Program-made: the position numbers and the translations under genes | In this document: in pieces, positions 48,501-62,330 of the stretch | How positions within the stretch are numbered: the stretch's first letter is position 1 | Layout: each line of letters opens with the position of its first letter | Assembly: GCA_027886175.1 (NCBI GenBank) | Contig: JAJNNQ010000009.1 | Coordinates: 22,619,501-22,683,500, forward strand | Length of the DNA: 64,000 nucleotides | Origin: Phylloscopus collybita | Lineage: Eukaryota > Chordata > Aves > Passeriformes > Phylloscopidae | Reading direction: 5' to 3' | The notes under the pieces: generated by a model | What the model was told of the DNA's origin: nothing | Seen by the model: the letters and a program-made list of their open reading frames with translations, nothing else | Databases searched by the model: none

Positions 48501-51500
48501 GCTTTCTTAGTTTTGTGTTCGTTCCAGTATGGCACTCTGGCAACATAACTATCCAGAAATGGCATCTCCTGTGGTCAGTACTGTTCCTAAATAGCATTTG
48601 TATTTGCAGAGAAGAGATGTGTCTGTTCACTTCTTTCTTCAGGAGTTTTACATACTTGTTACAATGATAAAGGTTACGTGGTTTTACTTGTAATAGACTT
48701 CTCTCTCTGGTCTCTCTCTCACTGATACTCACTTTTCCAATAGTGTATGATTACTATGTATATTAATATATTTTTCCATTTACAAGATAATGGGAAGATG
48801 TATAAAATGTAGATGTCTTTGATTTCACTCCTTGCCTTTTGCCTTTGATGTCAATGTTCTTAGGTGAACAGTTCTCAACCTCTGACAAAATGAGACCATT
48901 AGTTGAAATCATTCAAGCTGTAATTTATATTTCTCTCAGCCATAACGAAATTGAAGTGGGTTTTAGCTTTTTGAAGATTGCTTTTGGTTTGCTGAGATAT
49001 GACCTCATGTATGAGACCACTTGTTTTAAATTAGGACCAACTCTGAGAAAGTGATGCATGTACATATGTATTCACAAGGCTTCTAATGCCATCAATGTTC
49101 ATCTCTTGACAGCAGAGATGCTTAATTTTGGAAGATGCATTCATGCAAAGAATACACAATAACAGTTATTATCTGCTAAAGTTTCTCTTACATGGTCTTC
49201 CTTTCCATTTTCTATGTTTTACAGCAATATTTGGGAGGTTTGGGGGGTTTTGTATTCTTGTTGAATCTTAAAGAAATGTTGACGTCAAAGGCTGAGATGT
49301 GCTATTGTGAACTGTTCAACCATTATTTTGACTCTTTCCCTTTGTCATTTTATTGATAATTCTGTTTCCTCTTCAAGATGTCTGATGTGAGACTCATTGA
49401 ATGAACAGCATTAATTGGAATATTTTTTAAAACAGTTGTTGAGGGGATGGTATAAGGACTTCTCTTGCCTGGAAAGACTTTAATACAGCTCAGGACCATT
49501 TCAGAAAAAAGGCAGGTGTAATTTCTAGATCTCTGAATGGTCTAGATCAGCTTCATCCCTAGGTTTTGTTTTAAGGAGCCTAAATTTTTACAGATCTACA
49601 AGAGCGTGCATGTAATACCCTGAACATATTCTGCTACTGGTCTGAGATTGACAACTCAGGATGTCATTTGGTGCCCTGAATGGCATTTGTTCCAATCTAA
49701 TGCTGCCATCAGACCTGAAATCTGAGATCTTCAGCTTGGTCCAGAGCTGTGAGAACTTTAGACATTTATTTAACTCAGAAGTTGGAACTGGAAAATGAAA
49801 CAGTAGAAAACAGTCCTGTTTGAGTAGAATCTATGCAGCTCCAGTAGTTACCTTTGTGAACTCTTCAGAAAACTGATTTTCTGCTCTGCAAATACATGAA
49901 AATACTATCTTTCAAAAGGTGCCTTATAGTGAGATTCTGTAATTCTGGGATATGCACTGGCTGGTATTTATAGCAGAAATCTTTATACATGAAAAGCAGA
50001 AAACACCACTGGAGCTGCTGAAGAATAAAACTTGTCAGCAATATTCAGTTTTTGCGAGAAGGCACTAGAGATAAACTATGGGGATTTGTTGCTGTGTTAA
50101 GCAACACATAAGTCTGAGTAGCTCAATTTCAGTCCACTAGAGGTCTGTGAAATCATTTCCCAAATATGCTTTTAATCTTGTTTTGCAGCAACCTTGCTAA
50201 GCCTGATACAGTTACAATAAAAAACTTTTGATCCAGTTTCTATTGTCCTTAAACAAAGGACTACATCCACATAGAGTTCTATTTAAGAGACATATCTGAT
50301 TTAGAAAACACTCTTAGCTGATTCTTTATTCTTGGATCAGCACAGGGAATTGCTCTAACCAGACTGACTAATATTTTATGTAAAATATTGGCTCTCCTTA
50401 CAAATGGTCATTTTTTCAAATAGGAAGAGAGTACCATGCGGTGCAGAGAGTTCATTAGCATGAAATACCCACTCGATCGTGGTTCCTCATAGTGCTAAAT
50501 TTACTTAAGTGGAAAAGGAGCCAAGATCCATGGCCTTGCATTGCTAATGAGGTTTTCTAGAGCACTGAGAGGACACAGGTGGTTATCTATTAGCATCTAG
50601 CTCAGACTGTTTGACTGGCTTTCAAATAGCTTGTTAAGCCTCAAAACTTAGGTTCCAAATATATCTGGGGTAATATTTTTTTGAGGTTTTTTTTGTGTCA
50701 TACTAGCTAATTTCCTTTAATTTCTATTCTAATTGTAGTTATATTAGAGCATATTTTATCCCTAATTTTATGCTGCGTGTGTAGTCAGTTTAACTTGGCA
50801 TACACTAACAGGTGAAATAATGCTCTAACAGGCATCAGTAAATTTGTGATTTTTTTAATAAAACCAGTGCCTGCTGTTAGCATTCAAGAGCATAAGCACA
50901 GCATTACAAATCATAAGATAATTGTGGCTATTCAGAAAGATACAGGTAGGCTCCATACATTCTAATCTTTAATCCCAGTTGCTGCACTTGCGAGTGATTG
51001 TTGAGAGCATAAGATGTAACAAAAATGATGGCATTCAAAATTGCCTGAATTAATTTGAATGTATTATTTTCATCTCTGCTCAGGATTCAATATTTCACTT
51101 GGTTTCAGTTAAATTCTTTGTATTTGGTTGATATTCAGTATGTAGTTCATGTGTGCATTGCTAAAGAGTGCTACTGCACAATGATTTTTCGTGCCTTGAA
51201 ATATAATTAATGTAAAGCTGAATATCATTGATAAATGGAGGCTACTTATCAGTATTTAGCATATAGGGAAATATGAAAGGGAATAATGTAATTTGTCTGA
51301 AGCAATTAGTTGTGTAAATTAGAGATAAAGGATTAAGGATAAGACATTTAAAGAACCAAACAGAATAAATATATAAAACGTTCAAAAGTAAAAACACGAC
51401 ACTTTTAAGTTGGTAGCCCATTGAAAGATAACAGGTGTCTTTGTATTTTCTGTGGACAGTCACTACACAGTGATGCCTAGGTGTGATACACATAATCACC

Positions 51501-54500
51501 TTAGAAAGTAATGGATAGGAAAGGCTGCAATACATTGAAATCTTGAAATATGCTCATTGTGGCGTGTTTCCGCTAAAATGACTGGTGACCACTGGCAAAA
51601 TATATGGGGAGCCAAATCCTCCACTTTGAGAAGCAGAAAATAATAAACTGCTTACAGCAGTGTTACTTTTGTTGTCTGAAATATATTGGCTCTTAGACTG
51701 GAATGCACTTCATCTGCCAGGAATCAGATCTACTGATTTTTGTGACCATTGGATAAAGTCTGACCAAGGACTAATGCTGAGCTCTAATAGTCCTATCGCC
51801 TGGATGTGAGTAACAGCAAATGCCAAGTGGGTCATGAAACTATGCCAAGTATCTCTTGGCAGTCGTGGCATTTAAACTATATATGTATCAAAAATGTAAA
51901 TTTCCCTTTCCTTCTCTCCCTAGTCTCCAAAGTTGATTCAGCACAGATGTAACATCATCTCCATGTTGATCCACCAGTCCCTTGGAAGCCTAGTTATCAC
52001 CACTTGTATCAGAAAATAGAAAGGTAATTTTTTGTGCCTCTTTTTCTCAAGGAGAAAGAGAGGAGAAACTCACATAGGCATCTGGGATGTTTAGAGGGTT
52101 GTAAGAAAACCATCATTCTATTTTGTGGGTCTTCCATAAAAGACAAAGACAAGATCTGTGTGAATGCTAAAAGAACCCGTGGGCTACCATCCTAAAAGAA
52201 AATGTAAAGTTACCAAAAGTGTTCCTGCAGGGTTGAAACTCTTTTCCTGGTCTTTTAAAGTAGATGAAGAGTTTCAGTATTTGAGTGATGCAGCAAACAT
52301 GACCTTCATTTGAATAAAAGATACTGTAATGGTCTGTGTCAGAGTTTGAGAAGCAAGTAAGAGAGAATGATCCTGATCCAAAGGACACAACCATTTACAA
52401 AACAAGACCCTTCACTGAAACAAGAATCCAACTTATTTTCCTCATTTCTATGAAACATGGGCCGGTGTAGTCATCGTCACTACTGCCATGAATAGGCTCT
52501 GGTATGATAACGAAGTGAAAGTACCTTTGAAACAATTATTTATGTATCATTTTTCAAACAGAATGTAGAAGATATTGGGATGACTTTGTAAATTTATTTT
52601 ATGGGCAATTTCACAGCTTTTCTCTCCTGCTGAGAATTTGATAATGGATATTGATTGTCTCTAAAGTGAGTGCAGGAGTGTGTGTAATGGTATTGCTATG
52701 GTCTATTTGCTTTACATGCATTGTAGCTGAGAAAATAAATAAGAGTCCCCATGTTAACAATTATGTCACAGAGAAGATCACTTTTGCATTTCTGGATCAT
52801 GGGAATATATTACTAGGCAAAGGTGACTCCTAAATGCCCCATACAAAGTTTCTGCTCCCATTTGAGTGTCTGCTTTTAGACCCAGAGTGCAAGACCTCAG
52901 ACAGAGCTATTCTAATCTGTGATTCTAATAGACGAAAAAAACAGACTGTAATGCTCCTGGAACTCTCTAGAGAAAATGTTGACCCTCTTTTTTAAGAGGA
53001 AACTACATTTAGTGTAGACCTACCCTATTACATACCATCAGTGTGATTTGGCTGACTGCTGTGGCTGTCAACTCACTGAAATGGAAGAGAATCGGAGTGA
53101 AGAGTTGATTTCTTCTGTCCTGAAAAGTACAGATGTGAAGGTCAGTGAAAGATCAAGGATGACTTCTTGACACTCTCTTTTCTAGTGTTGTGTGAGTTTT
53201 AATGCCAATAAGTAGGAAGAAAGAACAGATACACCTGCATTCAGCAGTATGCTATGATTTTTATGTGGAAGTCTTTAGTTGAGTGCTGGTTTTCTGGGAA
53301 TGTGGGCAGAGTACTGAATTCACATGGCATGTGTGCCAAAAGTAGATGGGGCTTGCAAACAGACCAGGAGCATGTTTCTATGAAATTGCATATGAGCATT
53401 CAGCATATTAGCTAGCATTAATTTGTTTTGTCTAAGTTACTCTGCTTGCTCTTGATTGTATGGGAAAACTGAGAAGAAAGTATTTTCATGACTTTTTCAC
53501 CGATGTTTTCTTAGACAATGTTATTGCCTCTGCATTTCTGATTAGTTTGACTATTTCTGTTTGAGGCTTTAGAGGACTGAAAACATTTCCTTAAGAAAGT
53601 ATGCACTGTTGTCACAGTCTACTACTCTCCAACCAGGTTCTTTTAGATATTACATATGTGCACAGTGTAATGTATAATATCAGATTTATTTATTTGAAAA
53701 TAGGTGAAATTACATGAGATTTCTGAATTAGTGAAGTGATACAAAATATACTGAAAACACGATACAAATCTAAGTTACACCTAGCAAAATATAACAGCTA
53801 TTCTGGGCATCCCCTGTTACCAGGAAGGAATACATGGCTGGAAGCCAGCTCAAGCCCACTGCTCTCCTCAGAATACTTTTGCTATTTCTCTAGATTTACA
53901 CTCTGTGTTGGGCCAAACCACTTATTCACTCCACAGCCTACATGCTGGTCTGGCTAAGAAAGAGAGATATTTGCACTCTTTTAATAGCTCAGGGAGAAAC
54001 CCTTACACCAGTTGACCAACTCAGCTCTTGGTAGCAATTTCTCTAAAACAAAGGCTGCCTTCCAGTCTCCTTTGTGTTGTGATAAAGTCAGATTCTTTGC
54101 AACATCTGTGGGCAGTCACAGTGTTACACCCTGACATTCACAGCCCTGTTGTCCATCTCCTCTGAGTCTTCTTTGATTACAAGGTTTTATTGGCCAGTAT
54201 GCAAAGCAATATTTTTTGCTTTTTCTTCCAAATACTGAAATTACGTGATTCATTAATGTAATAAGTACAAAGATAAATATAGGTAAAAATAGGTACAAAG
54301 TTAGTTATGCTCTTCTCCAGATTCTTCAGAGAACTTTTATCTTTTCTATATCCACCTCTTTTTAAAAGATGAACATGTGTAGTGTTCTAATTGAATGTCT
54401 GAACAAATTCCTGCTTATATTGATACAGAATTCCCAATAGTATACCTCTGATTGTGTCCTCAGAGAAACACCTGTTTAACAAAGGCATGTAGGAGCTCAC

Positions 54501-57500
54501 TACTGTAATGATCCCTGAAGAGGAATTTAATTTTTAATTAAGTGAAGCAGTGTGTTTATTCTTGCTATATAGCTGATTTATCAGGGCTTTGTTAGCTGTG
54601 TACAAGAAAGAGGCTAAATTAAACACACCTTTAATGAGATGATAGGGAGTTGACCTCTGCTGTCATCTAGAGGACATTATATAAACCCAAATATTGAGGG
54701 AATTGTTGCAGAGAGGTTGTATAATAGCCATGAAAAGGCATCTTAAGTAGTGGCAGATTGGTGGGAAGGAACCTAACCCATGTGACTAAATGAGTTTAAT
54801 GGAAATTGTTGAAGTTACATCTCGATTATTAATAATCACCTCTGATAAAGAATCTAGTGTAGCACAGTCTACCTCTTCAGAATAACTAAATGATCTTCAG
54901 GTCCCCTGATGTCAAAGTCCTTAGTAAAATACCTGGTTTATCACAAGATCACTATTCTTTTTCTGAATGTCTTAATTGGACATTTAGGCATAGAGGAGAA
55001 ATAGCATGAAGATGCTTCTAGTGAAATTGTGTTGCAGTGAAGTCAGTAGCAAAAGTATCAATTATTTCTACAGGATGGAAATTTCATACAGGATCTTCCT
55101 ACTCCATCCCTAATGCAGTACAGTATAATCCTTGTGTAGGGCTTCATTCAGACAGGAAGCAACCATAATTTTGTCAGGAAAGTCCTTTTACTGGGATAAA
55201 TAGATCTGAGCATGCATTTCTTGGCAAGTGTAAGGCTAGGGAATGAATTGAGTCCACCAGTGTGCTGGTGACTCAAGGCAGAATGTATCATAGCAAATCA
55301 TTCCTATAACAACAACAAAATAATTTTTGTTGACATGATTTTTTGTCCCCTTTTTCTCTGAAATAATGTAATTTGTGGGAAAATTGTTACATATTATACT
55401 TTATTGAGGACATCATATTTTGTGATAAGAGGTTATATTGCTAAAATATTTAAAAATATTCAGGTGCTAAGAAACAAAAAAATATTAAGTTTGTTTATGA
55501 AGTGATTTTGTGGTTTTTCTTTCGTGAAAATTTTTTGCATAAAACCTATATTGATAAATCATTTCTCTACCATTCAATCAGTAGAAAGAATAGTAATTCA
55601 ACCTTTATATTCTCTTTTGTCTCTTCTAGCCATTTGAATTAAGCTTGTATGTGGTCTCTGTTCTCAGGACACCAAGGGGAATTAACCACAGTGATTTTTT
55701 TAGTTGTCTCTATCCTCATTTATGCCTTAGGCATCACTCCAGGGATACAACTAGAAGGTAATTATCGAGACACTAGGGAAGGAAGTTAGTGAATTAGAAA
55801 GCAGTGTTGAAAGGTAGCCTTTGCTAACTAACATACCCATTTTCTGGCTCTGTGAAATAATGTCTTTGGAAAGGCAGCTGCAAAAAGGGAAGCCCTTTAG
55901 ATATTTCCTTAGGGCTTTTGTATATGCTGTTGCATATTGACTTATAGATGTGGATTCATGAAACCATACAAAGTGATACTCTAGAGCAATCTTCCAGTAC
56001 TCCTTGTAGGACTGAAAGTCAGATTGGTTTTAAGGTGGATCCTATTCAGTTTAGGAAAGAGTTATGTATTTGATAACTAGTAATTGGACAGGATCTGTTT
56101 TGTTTTGCTTGGACTCTCTACGCTACCTTGGGTGTGATCCCCAAGCCCTTCAGTTTCTTTTGAGCAAATTGCTCATGACTATTTCATGATCACTTTTTTC
56201 TACTTGGGGAAACTGAATCAAGGACTTTTAAAACTGCAACAGATACTTAGAGGGAGCATAGGGGAATATGAGATGGCTTTCTGCCTGATGCCCACAGCTA
56301 AGTTGCTCTACTCTTTTTCTGATCTGCTAAGAAATGCATCTGGCATGTTGGAGAGATGTGGAGGGGAGTGACTCACACTTTGCATATATGGTATATAAAG
56401 TAGTTGTGATTCTCCTCAGAAGATGCAAATCATACAGGCATGCAGCTTCAGGAGCTGAACCTGCATAAAGGTACCTCTGTAGCCTTGTATCACCATTGTC
56501 TATACAAGAAGAAGAGGAGGATGCTTCTCTGATGCTTTCTCTTCCTGACAATACATGCCCAGAGGCTGAGAATGCACTCAGTGAATGAAGCCTCTCTGGT
56601 CTATGCCTACTGCCAGATGAGCAGCTTACTCTTTCCTGCTAGAAGAAAAGGAGGACCTAATTCCTCAGTAAGATGTCTCCCTTTCCCCTTGTTGGAGGAA
56701 GCTGCTCTGCACTTTGCTCTCCCTTGGTTTCAACACATATGTCTGCCATGTGTGCTGTTACCAGTGTGCCCTTGTGAGCCTCTGATTTGTGAGCTGGGTA
56801 ACTTGAGATGCCAGGGTCAGGCTGTTTGCCAAGTTCCGTTTCAGGTCTCTTTCCCACATGGCTTTTTACAGTTGTTTTCATCATCCCTTGGGCATGAGGT
56901 TTGAATCACACTGTTGTGGCTTCAGGAGGTTCCAGCATAGGTGGTGAGATAAAAGGTTTTGCCATGAGGGCTCAGCGTTGCTTGTCTGTTCTGGACCAAC
57001 TTGCTCATGCGAAGGTGTTAACACCTGGAGTATCTTTGCTCAACCCTAAGAGGTGTCGTTCTATGTCCATGATTACTTTGATGTGTGAGTTTTACTCCAA
57101 TGCTTGTGGCTTGTTCTGCATTGGTCTGGAATCATAAGGTCAGTATACTATGAAAACAGACATCATCTTTCCTTCTATTCAATAAAAAAAAGCTGGCTAA
57201 TGTTGATTTTTCTTTTTATGGCAACTCTGGGAAAAGAGGGGATTTTCTTTGTGCTTCATTTCTGCACCTTTCATCCTCAACAAGCATAGGCATAATTTGA
57301 TCTAAAGAAAAGTCACATGGTGAACTATTACATATTTTTGAGCCATTGTTGCTCTGTTGTAACAGGTGCACTTCATAGACAAGCAGAATTTCTGAGTATT
57401 GCTTTAGTGACTTGCATTCTGACAGCAGATTTATTCATATTCTGGGAGATGTTTTTCCACTACTCTTCCTTCTGTTCATAAATTTTCAAAAATAACAGCT

Positions 57501-57540
57501 TACAGTGTGATTTATTGCTCCTAAGTGTTGTGTCTACCCC
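42520..57540. other. Intergenic, no gene seen
   Basis: Fifteen kilobases of AT-rich sequence. Notable content: a pair of long minus-strand open frames at 43314-44077 with no recognised product, a TA/CA microsatellite near 45594-45632, a G/T-rich low-complexity stretch at 46020-46130, and unique AT-rich patches near 50.4-51.2 kb and 54.5-54.9 kb that resemble non-coding regulatory DNA. No splice-linked exons could be recognised. Confidence 0.65.
46020..46130. repeat. G/T-rich low-complexity stretch
   Basis: T runs broken by G and GG (gtttgtttgtttt, gggttttttggtgtgg, (gtttt)n). It is a simple-sequence tract. The minus strand reads as a Lys/Asn-rich frame, which is an artefact of composition. 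Confidence 0.85.
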
Positions 57541-57547
57541 ATAAATA

Positions 57548-58545
57548 AAATCACAGAATGGGTCACTTTGGAAGGGACCACAGTAGGTCATCTGCTCCAG
57601 CTTCCCTGTTCAGACAGGGTCATCCCAGAACACATGGCACAGGATTGTGCCCAGGTGGTTCTTGAGTATCTCCAGTCAGGGAGACTCCACACCCTTTCTG
57701 GGCAATCTGTTCCAGTGTGTGGTCACTCACAAAGTAAAGAAAGTTCTTCCTTATACTCAGGTGGAATTTCTTGTGCATCAGTTTCTGTTCATTGCCTCTT
57801 ATCCTATTGCTTGACACCTCTGAGAGGAACCTGGCTCCATCTTCTTGACACAACATTCAAATACTTATGGATATTGTTGAGATGCCCTCGCACTTGTTTC
57901 TTTTTGAGTCTGAACAGGCCCAGTCTTTCCTTGTAATAGAGATTCTCCAGTACCTTAATCATTGTTGCCCTTCTGCTGGACCTGCTCCAGATGTGGCCTG
58001 ACCATGGCTGAGTAGGAGGACAGGATCACCTCCTTCAACCTGTTGGCAATGCTCTTCCTAATGAATTCCAGAATACCATCGGCCTTCTCTGCCACAAGGT
58101 CCATGGATAGCTTGTTGTCCACCAGGACCCCCAGGTCCTTCTCCTCAGAGCTGCTCCCCAGCAGGTCAGCCCCCAGCCTGTGCTGGTGCCAGGGGTTATT
58201 CCTTCCCAGCTGCAGGACCCTGCACTTGCCTTTCTTGAATTTCAGATGGTTCTTCTCTGCCCATCTCTCCAGCCTGTCAAGGCCCTTCTGAAGGGCTGCA
58301 CAGCACTCTGGGGTATTGGCTGCTCCTCCCAGCTTTGTGTCATCGGTGAACTTGCTGAGGAGACATCTGCCCCTTTATCCAAGTAGCTTGATGGATAAGA
58401 TAAACCATACTGTTCCCAGTATTGAACCTTGGGGGACCCCGCTAGTGACATGCTTACAACAAGACCCTGTGCCACTGATTTCAACCCTCTGGGACCTGCC
58501 ATCCAGCCATCTCTCAACCCACCTCATTGTCCACTTAGTGGAAAA
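57548..58545 (-). mobile_element. CR1 LINE, 5'-truncated, with reverse transcriptase remnant
   Basis: A copy of about 1 kb. The + strand begins with 'aatcacagaatgggtcac', the reverse of the CR1 3' terminus. On the minus strand, the ORF2 reading runs from about 58545 down to about 57961: WLDGRSQRV, then VTSGVPQGSILG (reverse transcriptase motif), then SKFTDDTKLGG. The last holds the catalytic Asp-Asp at 58339-58344, with Thr for the usual Ala before them. It goes on through GKCRVLQLGR and EKDLGVLVDNKLSM. The frame is interrupted by an in-frame TAA (58375-58377) and ends at a TAA about 585 bases on. The 5' two-thirds of the element, with the endonuclease, is missing. The copy is inactive but well preserved and is the youngest-looking repeat here. 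Confidence 0.95.
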
Positions 58546-59630
58546 TAAAAATAAATACACATTAAGTGTAATGATAATTGGCTGATGTTCCTCAAGCTTC
58601 GCACCCTGGCCTTCTGTTCTATGCAGTTCATAGAATTCATATGTGTAGATTGTGATGATGAATGATTAAGGTTGTAGAAGAAATATATTTTACTTACTAT
58701 CAAAAATTTTCAGCCTTTATTACTGTACTGTACTGTGTTTTGCTGTACTGAGAATCAGAATGTACATAAACCACCTGTGCTGTAGTGGAGTTTGGATTTA
58801 GCATTTGAACTAGTGAGCTTAGTAACTACAGTCAAGAACTTAAAGTATTCGGCCTTTAATGGACATATTTTCCAGTAAAGACACTGTGTTATTCCCAAGC
58901 AGGAGATATTTCTCTTTTTTTTCTAAGACAAAGAATACAAAAAAAGAAATAAGAATTTCATATGCTTGTGAAGGAATCTCTGTTGCAGAGTGATGCACAA
59001 AATTCATGACATGCATTTTTCCATGTTTCTCATTATCAGGAAAAAATTACAGGAATTCTAATTGGTCTTATGAACTAATCTACAATTTGCAAATTTCTAA
59101 TTAAAGTGCAATAATACTTTGAGAAATTACTTCTAACAAGGCTGGGAGGGGACAATTACAATTATTGTTTTCATTTTATTTTCTGGTCTCTTAATGAATT
59201 CTGTATAAACCATATCAAGAAAATGAATTCTTAAAATACACACCTATGTAAATTTAATCATCAACGGAAATCAGCAGGAGAATGTTTTACAATTTTCAAC
59301 ACATCATCTGTAATATTTTTAAATGATATTTTGTGAATAAATGCATTAACTCTGCAAGAGCTAGAAAATAACCCATGTTTTGCATGTATGTACTACTTTT
59401 ATGTATTATGATTCAAAAAGCTAAAAAAAAATCTTTTTTCTTGGGAATTCATAGAGGTTAGAAGTACAGTTCACAAATGCACTAATGTGCTTTACAACAA
59501 ATAAATTCAGTGTTTGCCAGGCTGTACCTTTGTGGGCTTGTTCTAGTGTATATGTTTGTCTTTTTGCAATGAGTGACAATGTCAACTCATGTTTTCCTTG
59601 TAATCCATTATAAACTGCATATCTTTTCCA
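58546..59630. other. Intergenic, no gene seen
   Basis: AT-rich sequence between two LINE copies. A short pentamer repeat (tactg three times, about 58721-58735) is the only regular feature. Confidence 0.7.
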
Positions 59631-59639
59631 TAGAACTGC

Positions 59640-60470
59640 TGTCTAGGCAATCATTCCTGATCCTGGGTCATGCAATTTATTATTCTTGTCCCTATATGTG
59701 TATCCTTCCTGCTCAACTGTATTACTTTTTTCAGCCTGTTTCCCTATGTATCAGGATGCTATTGAATTTCAATGCTGCTCTCTATCAGAGTAGTGGCATG
59801 TTCCAGGGTGACATCATGTACTGATTTAGTGAGAATAGTATCTTCTACCCTTCAGGTCTTTAATATATATAATAATTAACACAAAGAAAGAACCCTGCAA
59901 AACTACAAAATGTCTTAATTTTATCATGAACTGATGACATTCAATCTCTGGCTAAGCATTTTCCAGACAGTTTTGCAATCTATAATAGTTTTTCTGTAAT
60001 ATTTTTGTCCGGCCCAGGCTTCCCTAGCGTGTTTGTAGGAATGTCACGGGAGAAAGTGCCAAAAAATATTACTAATCTTGAGAGAGGAGACTGGCTACTT
60101 AAAAATGTTCCTGGAAAGTCTTCCAAGGTTACTGGGAAAATTGATTTGACATGTTTTATCTCTGACAAACCCATCTGCACTCCTTCTCGTCATTGTCCTC
60201 TTCATGAATCTTTCAGCTGGTTTGGCTGCCCGTTCCTAGTCTGAAGTTACACTGGTTGGTAGTTCCTCAGCTCCCACCCCACAACTCTGTAGAAGTAAGT
60301 CTGTTCCATTTGGTACCTCACTTATCCTGCTCTGCAAAATAACTGTTAATTTATCTGAGATTGCCTGACTACATTTCTTAAATTTGTGTGGTGAAATTCT
60401 TTAGGTTTAGTCATTCAAAATCAGCTAAGCTATATAAATATCCTGTAGCCAGCTCCAGTAGAGTGGCGTA
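59640..60470 (-). mobile_element. Ancient CR1/L3-type LINE relic with degraded ORF2
   Basis: The + strand follows the antisense order of old amniote CR1/L3 elements over about 800 bases. From low to high coordinate: a degraded Asp-Asp box near 59800; 'aaagaaccctgcaaaactac', whose minus-strand reading LQGSFF...YIKDL matches PQGSVLG...FINDL of reverse transcriptase; 'ccagacagttttgcaatct'; 'gtaggaatgtcacgggagaa' plus 'agtgccaaa'; 'gttttatctctgacaaaccc'; 'ctgaagttacactggttggt' plus 'agttcc'; 'ggtacctcacttatcctgc'; and 'atctgagattgcctgactac'. All blocks are present in order but riddled with indels and stops. It is much older than the CR1 at 57.5 kb. Limits are approximate. Confidence 0.72.
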
Positions 60471-62330
60471 CTTTTCTTTTTCTCCCTCCTCCCTGCTTCC
60501 CTAAGGAAAAGAAAGCACCCTTCAACAACAACAAAAAACCCCCAAAACTGGAAATGCATATATATTTATAAGAAAGAGAAGACTAGACACTCCAAATGTT
60601 GAATTTCTACTGCTCTTTGACAGTCAGAACCTTTATTATTCCTAGGCTATATTAGTAATTTAAGATAATTTTCAGATACAAAACATGAGGCAAAATAGCT
60701 GTGAAACAATGAGTTCTCCTGTGAAATTGTTCCACTTCACACTCAGGATTTCATCTTATCATGACAAGAGGGCAGCACTGCTGAATTGAAATATTGTTTT
60801 ATTGTTGATAAGGTTCAGCCTTATCCTATTAATCCATTTCCAGTTGTCTTGTAGATAGAGGGTATTACACAGAAGCCTCAAAGGTGGACAGCAAGCAAAA
60901 CTATTGCCCCACACTTGCCAAGGAAAAAGCTACAAAAGAGTTTGAATATATAAGGGACAGTAGAAATGTTAAAGGTTATCACTGTAACATAAGTATAGGA
61001 TCTGTGTAAACTGACTGTTCAAGGGGCTATAGGATACAGTCTTTCATGATTTCTGAGAGTTTCAGGTTCGGGGCTTGTATTGTGACATTCAAGATCAGCA
61101 TTTTTTTCTGGAAAACCTTGGGTGCTCTTGGAATCACATTCCAATCTCAGAAACGTTTTAGACAACGTCAAAGAAGACATTATCAGTGCTGATATAAAGT
61201 AACTACTTCAAGAATTATGAGAAGATATCACCAAGATTTTTATTAGAAGCAGGATCATCCATTTACCATTGCCCTTGAAAATGGTCAGTGTGTCTGTATC
61301 TGTCCTCATCACCTGTGGTTTATTGCTGGGTGATGTTGGGGAGGGAGGAGGTGGCTGCAGGGCCCCTACAGTCCTGGGCTATGTGGGCCTTTTGCCCATC
61401 TGGGGTGCGAGACAGACATGGGATGTGGGGGAGATCTGAGAATGGCAGTGGTTAAAGCTGATGATACTGAGGTTCATCCACCAGTGGATCACAGAGGTAT
61501 AGGTTTTGCTACCTTTCCTTATTCACAGGGCTAATTGTTGGAATGGTATTTTAACACCTTTATTATTAGGATCCAGAATTAAATTAGAGAATTAAACTGT
61601 TGGTTTTGCCTTATCAGATGTTTAAACTGATAGTTATTTTATAGATTCATTAAAACAGAGATATTTGGGATGTTGCAAGTTTCTCTTAAGAGATAAAGCA
61701 CCTTTTTTTCTGTTTTAAGGAAAGAAGAGTTTTGATGTTGCTTTACTTACCCTTTAACCCTCTTTTGGTCTCAGCTGTTTATTAACCTAAAGGAATATAG
61801 GGGTTATCTTCTCCATAATACTGATGCGCCAGTTCTGATGTGTCTAGAGGCAACATTTGAGTGACATAATTGAACTTTGTGCTGAGACTGTTTTAATTAC
61901 ATTAATTTTAATTATATACAGTACATTATAATTACAGAGACGGAGACAGAGGGGCTCCCATCTATTAAGATCCTCTGCAATGCATTTGCATAATGGGGCC
62001 TATTTCTGTGTGCAGTGTTACACTTTTTGATGGCTTCATTATTGGTGGAAGGTAGATTTTTTTTTTTTAAATTTAATTTACATTTGTGTTTCTAGTAACC
62101 ACATTTGAAAGCCACCTGACAGCCTTCATTCCCCTGCACCAGAAAGATGCATTTTAAACAAAATATTTGAATGAGATGAAAAATTAAAGAAGCTTATTTT
62201 TGCTTGTTACTCAGTTCTTGTGCAAGACAGGGCTTCCAAGGATTCAACTAGGAAACCAACAAAAGAGTTTTTATAATAGTTGGAGAGCATTTATTTGCAA
62301 TAGATGAATAATGTCCTACCTTTCTGTCCT

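Noticed and set aside
58242..58517. Minus-strand 91-codon frame overlapping the CR1
   Set aside because: It is a shadow of the CR1 ORF2, which reads in another frame.
61328..61350. G-quadruplex candidate
   Set aside because: The G runs are too short or uneven (the last is GG) to support a stable four-tract structure.
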